In this document: positions 8,663 through 21,100 of the stretch, in pieces
Layout of the letters: each line of letters starts with the position of its first letter
Numbering within the stretch: the stretch's first letter is position 1
Assembly (NCBI RefSeq): GCF_900109605.1
Contig: NZ_FOAM01000003.1
Span: 186,001-250,000, forward strand
DNA length: 64,000 nt
Direction: 5' to 3'
Source of the DNA: Xaviernesmea oryzae
GTDB taxonomy: Bacteria; Pseudomonadota; Alphaproteobacteria; Rhizobiales; Rhizobiaceae
The notes under the pieces: model-generated
The model's input: the letters and a program-made list of their open reading frames with translations, nothing else
Database searches by the model: none
What the model was told of the DNA's origin: nothing
Position numbers and translations under genes: made by a program

Positions 8663-8737
8663 TGGCTGGGGCGCCTGGATTCGAACCAGGGGATGGCGGT
8701 ACCAAAAACCGCTGCCTTACCGCTTGGCTACGCCCCA
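8663..8737 (-). tRNA. tRNA-Gln (TTG)
   Basis: On the minus strand: acceptor TGGGGCG, anticodon TTG in the loop CTTTTGGTA-like context, T-loop GGTTCGAATCC and an encoded CCA (plus-strand TGG at 8663). Unusual U1 at the 5' end is typical of tRNA-Gln. Confidence 0.95.
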
Positions 8738-9032
8738 TCAAGGCCGCGCGAGGCACGTGGCGTGCTGTCTCGCGCGAGGTGGCTTGCTCTAGCAAAGCTT
8801 GCCCGGCGCCTCAACGGATAAGTTGTCTCACGGCGAAAATTTCCTTGGTGACGCCCGCCTGGCCTGTTTGCGGATCGGTCCTGCGGGCTCGTGCGACCGT
8901 TGGAGCTATCGCCTCGGCCCTGAACCGCGAGTTATCGCTAGGATGCTTTTCGCTGCCTCTTACGATAGACAGGGCTGCATCAGCGGGTGGCGCCTTCGTT
9001 GCGCGGCACGCCTGGACATCAAGGGAGCCGGC

Positions 9033-9968
9033 ATGACCTTATCCGAAGCGGCCGAAACTGGCCCGATCTTCGACCTGACTTTCGAGCCTGCGCATGGGCA
9101 GGCGGTGGAGGTAGCACCCGGCGTCCAGCGGATTACAGCGAACAATGCCTCTCCCTTCACCTTTCACGGCACCAACAGCTATATTGTCGGCAGGCAGAAC
9201 GTCGCCGTCATCGATCCCGGCCCAGAGGATGAGGCGCATTTTGCCGCGTTGATGCGTGCGCTTGAAGGGCGGCGGGTCAGCCATATCCTTGTCAGCCACA
9301 CCCACCGCGATCATTCGCCGCTTGCCCGTCGTCTCCAGGCTGCCACCGGCGCGCCGGTTCTGGCCGAAGGGCCGCACCGGCCGTCGCGCCCGCTTTTTGC
9401 CGGAGAGGAAAATCCCTTTGCGGAAAGCAGCGACAGCGACTTCGTGCCCGATATGGCGCTTGGCGACGGCGCGGTGATCGAAGGGGCGGACTGGCGGATC
9501 ACCGCCATTCATACGCCCGGCCATACCGCCAACCATCTGGCCTTTGCGCTGGATGAAGCCGGCATTCTCTTTTCCGGCGATCATGTCATGGCATGGGCCA
9601 CGACCATCGTCGCGCCGCCGGATGGCGCCATGCGCGATTACATGGCCTCGCTCGACAAGCTGCTGGCACGCGAGGGGGACCGGATCTATTTTCCCGGCCA
9701 TGGAGGGCCAGTGGCCGCGCCCAAGCCTTTCCTGCGCGCCCTGAAGACTCATCGCCGGCTGCGCGAGCGCGCGATCATCGACAGGCTGAAGGCCGGAGAC
9801 ACGACCATCGACGCGATGGTCCGCGTCATCTATGCCACCACCGATCCCCGGCTACATGGCGCTGCAGCGCTGTCCGTACTCGCGCAGCTGGAGGATCTGG
9901 TCGATCGAGGTCTTGTTTCGAGCGAAGGCGGGCCGCCCGCGCTGGGGCGGCTCTATACCCTCGCATAA
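9033..9968 (+). CDS. MBL-fold metallo-hydrolase, LACTB2-like
   Basis: The 311-residue protein has the metallo-beta-lactamase fold: VIDPGPED, the zinc motif SHTHRDHS (about residues 88-95), HTPGHTANHL, SGDHVM and a last FPGHGGP. A C-terminal winged-helix-like tail (RERAIIDRLKAGDTTIDAMV) matches the LACTB2/MBLAC group, where it follows the catalytic domain. The group contains RNA endonucleases and thioester hydrolases, so the substrate is open. The ATG at 9033 has a GGGAG RBS; the longer frame upstream lacks one and would run into DNA next to the tRNA. It ends 21 bases from the convergent DUF1499 gene. Confidence 0.9.
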   Translation: MTLSEAAETGPIFDLTFEPAHGQAVEVAPGVQRITANNASPFTFHGTNSYIVGRQNVAVIDPGPEDEAHFAALMRALEGRRVSHILVSHTHRDHSPLARRLQAATGAPVLAEGPHRPSRPLFAGEENPFAESSDSDFVPDMALGDGAVIEGADWRITAIHTPGHTANHLAFALDEAGILFSGDHVMAWATTIVAPPDGAMRDYMASLDKLLAREGDRIYFPGHGGPVAAPKPFLRALKTHRRLRERAIIDRLKAGDTTIDAMVRVIYATTDPRLHGAAALSVLAQLEDLVDRGLVSSEGGPPALGRLYTLA

Positions 9969-9989
9969 GCCTTTTGCATCAGGCTGGCA

Positions 9990-10892
9990 TCACCCGCCGG
10001 CAATGCCCAAAAGCTCTGCATCGAGCGCGCGCAGGAAATGCTCGGCAAAGGCTGCGGCAAAGCCGAGATCGTGCGGGCCGTATCGAACCGACACACGAAT
10101 ATCGACAAAGGTGGTTTCGGCCTCCTCACGCAGCCGTATGGCCACGTCGAAGGGGATCGCGGCCATGAAACTGCGCCATTCTCCCTGAAGAAGAATGTCG
10201 CTCGCTCTCTGCCCCGGCATCAGGGTTTGGGCCAGAGGTTCCGGCCGCGCGGAGGGAATGGGCACATTGCCGATGTCGGCATCGGCGGGAGGTCCGGCTT
10301 GCGGCTGTGCCGGTGCATCCTCTAGATCGGATTCGGCATTTTCCGTGCCGCGCTCGGCGGTGATTGCCAGCCCTGAGGCCGCCGCCACCGTCTTCACGCC
10401 GGCGAAGACACGGTCGAGCGCGCCATCATAACGTCGGCCGGTCAGCGCGGGATAGGCCTCGGCCTGGCGCGCGGCCTGATCGGGCACAGGCGCATGAGGC
10501 AGCCAGCCCTGGCGGGCGGCCGGCGGCGCGATCCAGGGCGGCGGCTCGGTCGCATCGGTCGTCACCTCGATCAAGGCCGGCCGATCCATGAAGCGAAACA
10601 GGCCGTAGCCGACAACCGACAGCGGGATCAGCGCATAGACAAGGCCAACAAATGCTGCCACGCCACCGACCGCGGCCACCTGCCAGAGCCGCACGAAGCC
10701 GGTGAGCGCGAGAATGGCTGCCAGCGCGGCAAGGCCGGCTGAGAGCAGTGCCAGCGCGATCATCTCAGGCGTTTCGACCGCATGCGCCCAATGGGCAAGG
10801 CCGGTGACGAGCAACAGGCCGGCGGAAAAGCGCCCGATCCGCCGCGCCCAAAGGGCGGCAAGCGAGACAGGACGCTCATAGACGATTTTCAT
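9990..10892 (-). CDS. DUF1499 family membrane protein
   Basis: The 300-residue protein has three or four hydrophobic segments in the first 115 residues (e.g. ALLSAGLAALAAILALTG and AAVGGVAAFVGLVYALIP), then a soluble DUF1499 domain. It opens with AEAYPALTGRRYDGALDRV and ends VRYGPHDLGFAAAFAEHFLRALDAE. A Pro/Ala-rich insertion splits the domain (DAPAQPQAGPPADAD). DUF1499 members are membrane-associated proteins of unknown biochemical role, widely found in alphaproteobacteria. Convergent with the MBL hydrolase. The RBS is weak. Confidence 0.82.
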   Translation of the reverse strand: MKIVYERPVSLAALWARRIGRFSAGLLLVTGLAHWAHAVETPEMIALALLSAGLAALAAILALTGFVRLWQVAAVGGVAAFVGLVYALIPLSVVGYGLFRFMDRPALIEVTTDATEPPPWIAPPAARQGWLPHAPVPDQAARQAEAYPALTGRRYDGALDRVFAGVKTVAAASGLAITAERGTENAESDLEDAPAQPQAGPPADADIGNVPIPSARPEPLAQTLMPGQRASDILLQGEWRSFMAAIPFDVAIRLREEAETTFVDIRVSVRYGPHDLGFAAAFAEHFLRALDAELLGIAGG

Positions 10893-11039
10893 GGGCGGGC
10901 GAATCCGTGGCGGGCTACCGATCCCTTAGAGCATAATCCAGCCGGGGTGAAACGAGGATCGAGCAGATCATGGATCAAACAGAAGGGTATCCTGCAGCCC
11001 TCATTCACATCAAGGGTTCGTCGATGAGGGTCCGAAACG

Positions 11040-13712
<2,673 letters not shown>

Positions 13713-13989
13713 GCCCGTCTCCACCCTGGAAGGCCTCTGGCGCCTGCGTTCGGCGCCGTGGGCCCCCTGCCCGCCGCTCATGATGCGGCTGGCAACCCTG
13801 CCTGCAGCCGACCCTGACGAGCCGGCGGCCTGCCTCTCTCCCGAACGGGACGCTAACCCATTCCGTCCTGAATGAAAATCGCAGCGCCGAAGGAATTATG
13901 TTGCAACGCAGCAGAAAGGGCAAGACTGGCGCGAGGGGCGATGCGTATCGGTCGCAGACATGAGGCAGAAGCGGGCGGCAGCGAAGCGC

Positions 13990-16900
13990 TCAGCCGGCAT
14001 CCCGCAGCGCCTCGGCGGTCTGCAGATCCACGGAGACGAGCTGTGAGACGCCTTGCTCGGCCATGGTCACGCCGAACAGCCGGTTCATGCGCGCCATGGT
14101 GATGGGATTGTGGGTGATGATGACGAAGCGCGTTTCGGTCAGGCCCGCCATCTCCTCCATCAAGTTGCAGTAGCGCTCGACATTATGGTCGTCGAGCGGC
14201 GCATCCACCTCGTCCAGCACGCAGATCGGCGCGGGATTGGTGAGGAACACGGCAAAGATCAGGGCAAGCGCCGTCAGCGCCTGCTCACCGCCCGACAGCA
14301 GCGTCATCGTCTGCGGCTTCTTTCCCGGCGGCCGAGCGAGGATTTCGAGGCCTGCATCCAGCGGATCGTCGCTCTCGATCAGTTGCAGCTCGGCCGTGCC
14401 GCCGCCGAAGAGATGGGTAAACAGCCGCTGAAACTGGGTGTTGACGACCTCGAAGGCCGTCATCAGCCGTTCGCGCCCCTCTCGGTTGAGGCTCTGGATT
14501 GCCGAACGCAATTTGCGCACGGCATCGATGACGTCCTCGCGCTCCTTGAGCAGCGTTGCCAATCGCTCCGAAAGCTCTGCCTGCTCCTCTTCCGCGCGCA
14601 GATTGACACCACCCAACCGCTCGCGCTCGCTTTTCAGACGATCCAGCTCGCGCTCCACCTGCCGCATCTCCGGCAAGGGCCGGCCTTCGACATGGCCGGC
14701 AAAGCGCGCGATCTCGTGGGCGGGGCAGTCGAAGGCCGTGCTGATTGCATCCTCGATCTCGGCCCGGCGCGTGCGGGCAGAGAGCAGACGCTCTTCGCCA
14801 CGGCCGCGCTTCTCGCGCGCCTCGGCCAGCGCGGCCAGCGCGTCGGTCGCTGCCCGATCGGCCTGGCGCTGGCGTTCCTCGGCCAGGGCCAAACGCTCGG
14901 CGGCCTCCCGGCACGCCGTTTCCAGCCCTGCGATCTCGGCAATTGCCGCGCGCCGACGCATCTCGAAAGCGTCCGGCGCCTCGGCCAGGCCGGCCAGCTC
15001 CTCTTCAGTCTCACGTCGCCGGCGGGCAAGCTCATCGCCATGCCGGCCGGCGCTTTCTACCCGTGCACGCCAGGTAGCACGCTCCTGCGACAGCGCAGAG
15101 AGCCGCTGGTGGCTTCCGGCGGTCTTGCGTGCCTGGTCGTCATAGGCGGCGCGGGCCAGCAAGGCGCGTTGACGCGCCTCTCCAACATTGGCGGACTGGC
15201 GCTCGAGCGCGGCCAGCAGTTCGGTAAGATCCGGCTGGTCGGCACGGGCGGCCAAGATCGCAGCCTCCTGTGCGGCCGCATCGCCATCCTGGGCGGCAAG
15301 CTGGGCGCGGCTCTCGGCCAGAACGGCGCGGCGGCGTAATGCCTCCCCCGCCTCGCGTTCGGCCTTGCCAAGCAGATCCTGCATGGATGAAAGCGTGCGA
15401 ACAGCCTCCCGCTCAGCCTCGCGCGCCGCGCGGGCCTCGGCAGTTGCAGCGGCGCGGGCCGTGCTCGCAGCGCTCAGCGCCTCTTCCGCCGTCTGGCGCG
15501 CGGTCTTGATGTCCGCCAATTGCGCCTCGACCTCCGCCAGCCGACCCTTCTGCGCCAGGCGCAACGCGGCCGGCCCGGCAACATCGGCGCCCGTCACATG
15601 GCCATCCCAGCGCCAGACGGCGCCTTCGCGCGTGACGAGAACCTGGCCGGAGCGCAGCAAGGGCTGCAGCCGTTCAGCGGTCTGGGCATCCGCCACCACG
15701 CCAATTTGCCGAAGCCGTCGGCTGAGCGCTTCCGGTGCGTCGACATGATCCGACAGCGGCGCGGCGGGCGGCGGCAAGGCCGGATCGTCCGCCGGGTCGC
15801 CCGGCAGACGCCAATGGGCGGGCGCTGCGCGGTCCAGCGGCGATTCCAGGTCCTCACCAAGTGCGGCGCCAAGGGCCGTTTCAAAACCGCGCGCGGCCAC
15901 GATGGAATCGAGAACCGGGGCGATGCCTTCCGGCGGGGCGCCAGCAGCCAGCATGGCGCGGATGGTGCGCGCCTCGGCATCCAGCGCGCCCAGGGTCTGG
16001 CGCAGCCCGTCGAGCGGCAGCTTGCAGGCGCTTTCCGCCTGCTCCGCCTCGGCCAATGCCGCCTCGGCAGCGCCTGTCAGCGCAGAGGCAGCCTCCAGCC
16101 CCTCGGTTGCTTCGGCCACACGCTCGCGGAACCGTTCAGGGTCCGGCCGGGCCGCCAGCGTGCGGTCCAGCCGCTCGATGTCGCCTTCGACGCGGGCCAT
16201 TTGGTCAGCGAGCTTCTGGCGGCGATGGTCAAGATCGCGGGCGCTGCGGTCGAGTTCGGCGCGCGCCGCATCCGCCGCCGCGCGTGTGGCCATCAGCCGG
16301 CTGAGCTCCGCCTCTGCTGTTGCAAGCTCTGTTGCAGCCTCATCCCGCAGCTCTCGGGCCGTGTCATCTCGAAGATCGGCATCTGCGAGACTCTCGTGGA
16401 GCAGACGTTCCTCATCTTCCAGTCTGGCAAGAGCGGCATCATTGTCGGCGATCAGTCGCGCTTCATGCGCAAGATCGCCCTCGATCTGGGCCAGCCGGTG
16501 CTGCAACTCGTCACGCCGGCGCATGAGCCGGGCAAAATCCTCTTCCATCTGCGTGCGGGCCATCTGCGCGCGCTGGAGACGGGCTGCGATCTCGGCTTCC
16601 TCCTCGCGCAGCGCCGGCAGCTTGAGCCCGGCGACCGCCTGCTCCTTTGCCGCATCCATCTGCGCCTGGGCGCGTTCGGCCACTACCACCGTCTCGGTCT
16701 TGACGAGGTCGTCGGCCTCCCGCTCGGCAGCACGCACCTCACTCCAGCGAATGAGGAGCAGCATGGCCTCGGCGCGGCGGATGTCGGAGGAGAGCGTCTT
16801 GAAGCGGCCGGCCTGACGAGCCTGTCGCTTCAGCGCCTCGATGCGCGCTTCCAGCTCGCCCAGCACATCGTCCATCCGCTCGAGATTGCCTTCGGCGGCG

Positions 16901-17454
16901 CGCAGCCGGATCTCCGCCTCGTGGCGGCGCGAATGCAGCCCGGAAATGCCGGCCGCTTCTTCGAGAAGCTGACGGCGCGCCTGCGGCTTGGCATTGATCA
17001 GTTCGCCGACACGCCCCTGGCCGACCATGGAGGGAGAGCGCGCGCCGGTGGAGGCATCGGCAAACAGCAGTTGCACGTCCCGCGCCCGCGCCTCGCGGCC
17101 ATTGATGCGGTAGACGGAGCCGTTCTGCCGCTCGATCCGCCTGGTCACCTGGATTTCGTCGGAATCGTTGAAGCCGGCCGGTGCGGTGCGGTCGCTATTG
17201 TCGAGGAAGAGGCCGACCTCGGCCATGTTGCGCGCGGGGCGGCTACCCGAGCCGGAGAAGATGACGTCGTCCATGCCGGAGGCGCGCATGTTCTTGTAGG
17301 AGCTCTCGCCCATGACCCAGCGCAGAGCCTCGACCAGATTGGATTTGCCGCAGCCATTCGGCCCGACGACGCCGGTCAGGCCACGCTCGATGACGAATTC
17401 GGAGGGCTCCACGAAGGACTTGAAGCCGACGAGCCGCAATTTGGTGAACCTCAT
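13990..17454 (-). CDS. smc: Chromosome segregation protein SMC
   Basis: The 1154-residue ATPase begins MRFTKLRLVGFKSFVEP and carries Walker A GPNGCGKSN near the N-terminus. Two long Ala/Glu/Arg-rich coiled coils flank a hinge around residues 505-640, and the C-terminal head holds the signature LSGGEQALTALAL and Walker B ICVLDEVDAPLDDHN. SMC with ScpA/ScpB organises and segregates the chromosome. Length and order are typical. The ATG at 17454 has GAGG 7 bases upstream. It lies downstream of a DsbA-like gene on the same strand, but a strong hairpin terminator lies between them. Confidence 0.97.
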   Translation of the reverse strand: MRFTKLRLVGFKSFVEPSEFVIERGLTGVVGPNGCGKSNLVEALRWVMGESSYKNMRASGMDDVIFSGSGSRPARNMAEVGLFLDNSDRTAPAGFNDSDEIQVTRRIERQNGSVYRINGREARARDVQLLFADASTGARSPSMVGQGRVGELINAKPQARRQLLEEAAGISGLHSRRHEAEIRLRAAEGNLERMDDVLGELEARIEALKRQARQAGRFKTLSSDIRRAEAMLLLIRWSEVRAAEREADDLVKTETVVVAERAQAQMDAAKEQAVAGLKLPALREEEAEIAARLQRAQMARTQMEEDFARLMRRRDELQHRLAQIEGDLAHEARLIADNDAALARLEDEERLLHESLADADLRDDTARELRDEAATELATAEAELSRLMATRAAADAARAELDRSARDLDHRRQKLADQMARVEGDIERLDRTLAARPDPERFRERVAEATEGLEAASALTGAAEAALAEAEQAESACKLPLDGLRQTLGALDAEARTIRAMLAAGAPPEGIAPVLDSIVAARGFETALGAALGEDLESPLDRAAPAHWRLPGDPADDPALPPPAAPLSDHVDAPEALSRRLRQIGVVADAQTAERLQPLLRSGQVLVTREGAVWRWDGHVTGADVAGPAALRLAQKGRLAEVEAQLADIKTARQTAEEALSAASTARAAATAEARAAREAEREAVRTLSSMQDLLGKAEREAGEALRRRAVLAESRAQLAAQDGDAAAQEAAILAARADQPDLTELLAALERQSANVGEARQRALLARAAYDDQARKTAGSHQRLSALSQERATWRARVESAGRHGDELARRRRETEEELAGLAEAPDAFEMRRRAAIAEIAGLETACREAAERLALAEERQRQADRAATDALAALAEAREKRGRGEERLLSARTRRAEIEDAISTAFDCPAHEIARFAGHVEGRPLPEMRQVERELDRLKSERERLGGVNLRAEEEQAELSERLATLLKEREDVIDAVRKLRSAIQSLNREGRERLMTAFEVVNTQFQRLFTHLFGGGTAELQLIESDDPLDAGLEILARPPGKKPQTMTLLSGGEQALTALALIFAVFLTNPAPICVLDEVDAPLDDHNVERYCNLMEEMAGLTETRFVIITHNPITMARMNRLFGVTMAEQGVSQLVSVDLQTAEALRDAG

Positions 17455-17499
17455 GCGACCTCGCTTCCGCTTGGGCACGCCGTCCGGCTAAGGGCAAGA

Positions 17500-17527
17500 A
17501 CGAAAACGGGCGCGAAAACGCGCCCGT
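17500..17527 (-). terminator. Rho-independent terminator after the DsbA-like gene
   Basis: A 9-bp perfect stem ACGGGCGCG/CGCGCCCGT with a four-base loop, followed on the minus strand by TTTTCG. It lies 27 bases past the DsbA-like stop. Confidence 0.8.
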
Positions 17528-17553
17528 CGCATGCCTCTTTCGGATCGGACAGG

Positions 17554-18432
17554 TCAGAGCAGCGGATCGACGAGAGCCGAGATGGTCTCAAGCGACATGT
17601 CTCCGGAGTAGCGCTTGCCGTTGATGAAGAAGGTGGGCGTGGCGTTGACGCCGAATTCCTTGGCACCCTTCTGCATGACGGCGTTCACATCGTCCAGAAG
17701 CTTCTGGTCCGTCAAGCACTTCTCGAAGCTTTCCTGTGTAAAGCCGGCAAGCTTGGACATCTGCAGCAGGGCCTCGCGGCCGTTTTCGGCGGCAGCCCAT
17801 TGCGTCTGCTGGCGAAACAGCATGGAGACCATCGGGAAATACTGGCCCTCAGGCGCGCAGCGCGCGAGCATGAAGGCAGCTGCCGCACGCGGATCGAAGG
17901 GGAATTCGCGCAGAATGAAGCGAACCTTGCCGGTTTCGACATATTTCTGCTTCACCGCGTCAAAGGTGGTGTTGTGGAAATGGGCGCAGTGCGGGCAGGT
18001 CATCGACATATATTCGACGATCGTCACGGGTGCATCCGCCTTGCCGACAGCCATTTCCGGCAGAGGACCCGGCGCCATCAGCTTGGCGATATCGACCTCG
18101 CCATCGGGCTTGGGCACATCGACCGCGGCGGCAGGGGTCGAAGGCGCCTGCGCCGTTGCTGCCGGAGCGGGGGCCGGCGTGGAGGCGGCGGGGGCCGCGG
18201 TGGATGCATTGCTCGAGGCAGTGGGTGCGGCCGGGGTCGCAGGCGCTGCGCCCGGGGTCGCAGGCGTTGCGGCCGGCGTGGCGTCGCTGGTGGCGGCAGC
18301 CGGGCTGGCCGGGGCCGGGCTCGCCTGCTCTTCCTTCTTCTCGTCGCTGCAGGAGGCCAGCACGAGCATCGCCGCGCAGAGCGCGACGCCGGCGCTCAGG
18401 CGCTTGGAAGAACGGACGGCGGAAAGAAACAT
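17554..18432 (-). CDS. DsbA-family thiol-disulfide lipoprotein
   Basis: A lipoprotein signal peptide ends at lipobox LASC (about residues 25-28). A long Ala/Pro/Thr-rich linker (about 35-105, e.g. PAPASPAAATSDATPAAT) then carries the catalytic domain away from the membrane. The thioredoxin-fold domain has the active site CPHC in SMTCPHCAHFH, a helical insert, and the cis-Pro loop TPTFFINGKRY. This fits an envelope disulfide oxidoreductase of the DsbA/BdbD type; substrates are unknown. The ATG at 18432 (MFLSAVRS) follows AGGTGAACCCG, better placed than the GTG three codons upstream. The smc-Dsb-DciA-MutY order is familiar in Rhizobiales. Confidence 0.9.
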   Translation of the reverse strand: MFLSAVRSSKRLSAGVALCAAMLVLASCSDEKKEEQASPAPASPAAATSDATPAATPATPGAAPATPAAPTASSNASTAAPAASTPAPAPAATAQAPSTPAAAVDVPKPDGEVDIAKLMAPGPLPEMAVGKADAPVTIVEYMSMTCPHCAHFHNTTFDAVKQKYVETGKVRFILREFPFDPRAAAAFMLARCAPEGQYFPMVSMLFRQQTQWAAAENGREALLQMSKLAGFTQESFEKCLTDQKLLDDVNAVMQKGAKEFGVNATPTFFINGKRYSGDMSLETISALVDPLL

Positions 18433-18611
18433 CGGGTTCACCTGTTTCGGAACAAAAGGGGCTGGCCTTGCGATATAGCGCCTTTCAAGACCTCACAAGA
18501 GGCCCGCGCAGCGCAAGGCTCAAAGATTCGTGACTCATGGCTGCGGCGAAAGGAAGGCTTCCGCACTGCTTTGCGGCGGCCTTTTGCGCATCGCAGGCGC
18601 TAAGCGTTCGA

Positions 18612-18965
18612 TCAGCCAATGGCGGCAGAGGCGCCCTGGCAGCGCAAGGCCTCGATCGCGGCATGGCTGACCGACAGGACGAGCTTCGCGCTTGTGTCAA
18701 TCCGCGCGATGATCGCCTCACGCGGACCAGCCCGCCATGCCTCGCTGGCATAGAAGACCGCTTGCTGTGCTTCCAGCGTGTCCAGATCGGCAAAGGCACG
18801 GATCAGTCCATAGCCGTCCTCGTGGTCGAGAGACCGGCCATGCCAAACAACGTCGATACCCTGCCCCTGATGCAGCGGAACGCTCACCGTGCTCATGATC
18901 TCAAAGAAATCCTGGCCTGTGCCGGGCTTCAGCCGATAGGAAAGGATCTCGATAACTCTGCTCAT
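18612..18965 (-). CDS. NIPSNAP-like dimeric alpha/beta-barrel protein
   Basis: The 117-residue protein starts MSRVIEILSYRLKPGTGQDF, the typical NIPSNAP/dimeric alpha-beta barrel opening, and continues with GIDVVWHGRSLDHEDGYGLIRAFADLDTLEAQQAVFYAS. No catalytic residues can be named; the fold is shared by small-molecule binding and stress proteins. A very strong RBS (GGAGG, then CGCAT) precedes ATG at 18965. It lies between DciA and the DsbA-like gene on the same strand. Confidence 0.75.
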   Translation of the reverse strand: MSRVIEILSYRLKPGTGQDFFEIMSTVSVPLHQGQGIDVVWHGRSLDHEDGYGLIRAFADLDTLEAQQAVFYASEAWRAGPREAIIARIDTSAKLVLSVSHAAIEALRCQGASAAIG

Positions 18966-19033
18966 ATGCGCCTCCGCTGATGCGCGTCTGTGCGGCAATC
19001 TGCCGGGCTTGGCAAGTGTAGACGATATTGCCT

Positions 19034-19552
19034 TTAGCGCTTTGCCAGCACACCGCGCCCGAGCCGTCGGAGGGCATCCCTGAGCTTGCCCTCCTCGACG
19101 CCGGAGACCATGTCTTCGAGCTCCGCCTTGGAGGCGGGGTCGAGCACGCGCAGTCGCCGGGTCGGCCGCGTGTTGAGCGCAACGGGCTTTTGCACGATGC
19201 GCACCTGGGCGATGGCAGGAAAGCCGAAGAAGCTGTTGATCCGCTCGATCATCTCGCCCTTGGCATGGCCGAGAAACAAAGCCTGCGCACCTTCGCAGGC
19301 AACCACCAGCGTGCCCGGCCGCTGCCTCTCCCGGCCTGATGCGTCACGCTCGCGCGGGGGCCAGGCGATCTTCTCCGGCCGGCTGGACCGGGCGAATTCA
19401 TCGCCGACGATCTCGTCCCATGCACCGAGAAGAAAGGTATTGATGCCGGCGCGCCGCGCCAGAACCGGATCGATGATCCCGTTGGCGATCTCGCTGATCT
19501 GCGCGACCCCGCGCTGTGGGCTCTTTGTCGTCACATCGTCTCCAAGGCCCAT
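19034..19552 (-). CDS. DciA-type replicative helicase loader (DUF721)
   Basis: The 172-residue protein matches the DUF721/DciA pattern: an N-terminal helix pair (ISEIANGIIDPVLARRAG), WDEIVGDEFARSSRPEKIAWP, the LVVACEGAQALFLGHAKGEMIERINSFFG core and VRIVQKP. DciA helps load the replicative helicase DnaB in bacteria without DnaC. Rhizobial members often carry a C-terminal extension with basic residues, as here. The ATG at 19552 was taken over a TTG two codons upstream. It is divergent from mutY across about 280 bases, pairing two DNA maintenance genes. Confidence 0.88.
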   Translation of the reverse strand: MGLGDDVTTKSPQRGVAQISEIANGIIDPVLARRAGINTFLLGAWDEIVGDEFARSSRPEKIAWPPRERDASGRERQRPGTLVVACEGAQALFLGHAKGEMIERINSFFGFPAIAQVRIVQKPVALNTRPTRRLRVLDPASKAELEDMVSGVEEGKLRDALRRLGRGVLAKR

Positions 19553-19834
19553 TCTCAACCGAGCCGTTTCGCAAACCGGGCTGTTTGCACACGCCTGCCT
19601 TCTCGGACCGCCAGCCCCTTCAAGCGGGCGCCTTGTCCGGTCCGCCTTGCACTTCCAGAGACGGGTCCACCACCTGTCGAGAGAATGCTTCGGCCTGCCG
19701 ACGGTTTCCCGGCAGGGCCATGCTTTTGTCAGAACCTACTTGCCTGCCGATGGCGCATTCCGCTCTTTGCGATCGATTCCGCGCGCCATGGCTTGAACCG
19801 TCGCGCGCTCTCCGCCAAGTATAGGCGCGAAACC

Positions 19835-20968
19835 ATGCGCACGCCACCCGACCTCTCCCCGCCCCCGTCTGCCTCTTGTCCGAATCCGACCATTCCGGAA
19901 ACGGCGGCGGTCGCGCCGCTGTTGCTCGCCTGGTATGACCGCCATCATCGAAGCTTTCCCTGGCGCATTTCGCCGGCTGAGGGGCAGCAAGGCCGCCGTG
20001 CCGATCCCTATCACGTATGGCTGTCGGAGGTCATGCTGCAGCAGACCACGGTGCAGGCCGTCATCCCCTATTTCCAGCGTTTCCTGGCGCTGTGGCCGCG
20101 CGTCGAGGATCTGGCCGAGGCAGAGACGGATGCGGTGATGAAGGCCTGGGCGGGGCTCGGCTACTATGCCCGCGCCCGCAATCTCAAGAAATGCGCCGAA
20201 GCTGTCGCACGCGATCACGCCGGCCGCTTTCCCGATACGGAAGATGGCCTGCGTGCCCTGCCCGGGGTCGGAGATTATACGGCCGCAGCCGTAGCGGCGA
20301 TCGCCTTCGATCGGCCGAGTGCCGTGGTCGACGGCAATGTCGAGCGGGTCGTCTCCCGTCTCTTTCTGGTGGAGGACAGCCTGCCGGCAGCCAAACGCCT
20401 TTTTCGCGCGCTGACCGCCAGCATCACGCCTCAACAGCGGCCGGGCGATTTCGCCCAGGCGATGATGGATCTCGGCAGCACCATCTGCACGCCTCGCCGC
20501 CCTGTCTGCGCGCTCTGTCCGCTGAACGACCACTGTCTTGCCTTCCGCTCGGGCGCAGCCGTAGAAAGCTATCCACGCAAGGCGGCCAAGAAGGACAAGC
20601 CGGTGCGCAAGGGGGCGGCCTTCGTAGCGCGCGATCAAGCCGGCGCGATCTTCCTGCGCAAGCGCGCCGAGAGCGGGCTGCTCGGCGGCATGAGCGAAGT
20701 GCCGAACAGTGCCTGGACCTCGCGGGTCGATGGCGAAACCGGCCTCAGTGCCGCACCCTTTTCCGCCGATTGGCAGGCCTGCGGCACCGTCACCCATGTC
20801 TTCACCCATTTCGAGCTGCAGCTAAGCGTCTACAGCGCGCGCGATCTCGCCGCGCTCAGGCGCAATGATGGCTGGTGGGAGCCCGCCGCGAGCCTTTCCG
20901 GCGCCGCCTTGCCGACGGTGATGAAAAAGGCGATCGCACTGGCCTTTCCCGACGCGCTGAGCCCCTGA
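19835..20968 (+). CDS. mutY: A/G-specific adenine glycosylase
   Basis: MutY removes adenine mispaired with 8-oxoguanine. The 377 residues contain the HhH-GPD fold with LSEVMLQQTTVQAV, LPGVGDYTAAAVAAIAF and the catalytic Asp in VVDGNVERV. They also hold the 4Fe-4S cluster motif CTPRRPVCALCPLNDHC (C-x6-C-x2-C-x5-C) and a C-terminal Nudix-like domain with FLRKRAESGLLGGMSEVP that recognises 8-oxoG, ending in VTHVFTHFELQL. Length fits the family. The ATG at 19835 begins MRTPPDLSPPP; a 50-codon longer frame has no RBS and would overlap the promoter region. Confidence 0.96.
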   Translation: MRTPPDLSPPPSASCPNPTIPETAAVAPLLLAWYDRHHRSFPWRISPAEGQQGRRADPYHVWLSEVMLQQTTVQAVIPYFQRFLALWPRVEDLAEAETDAVMKAWAGLGYYARARNLKKCAEAVARDHAGRFPDTEDGLRALPGVGDYTAAAVAAIAFDRPSAVVDGNVERVVSRLFLVEDSLPAAKRLFRALTASITPQQRPGDFAQAMMDLGSTICTPRRPVCALCPLNDHCLAFRSGAAVESYPRKAAKKDKPVRKGAAFVARDQAGAIFLRKRAESGLLGGMSEVPNSAWTSRVDGETGLSAAPFSADWQACGTVTHVFTHFELQLSVYSARDLAALRRNDGWWEPAASLSGAALPTVMKKAIALAFPDALSP

Positions 20969-21100
20969 TTTCCGATCATCGGATCCGCGAGCGACAGGAG
21001 GCCTCAGGCAAAGTCGCCGCCCTTGCACCTGCGCTCTTTCGCCCGCGGCAGAAGTCGGTAAAACCGCGCTTGATCGTCTTCTCGACTCGCAGGAAGGACC

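Noticed and set aside
8401-8737. tRNA genes as integration sites of a mobile element
   Set aside because: No integrase, no tRNA 3' duplications and normal composition around both tRNAs.
15520-18603. Open frame of 1027 codons on the plus strand
   Set aside because: Antisense to smc and the DsbA-like gene; repetitive Arg/Gly-rich end mirrors the Ala/Pro linker on the other strand.
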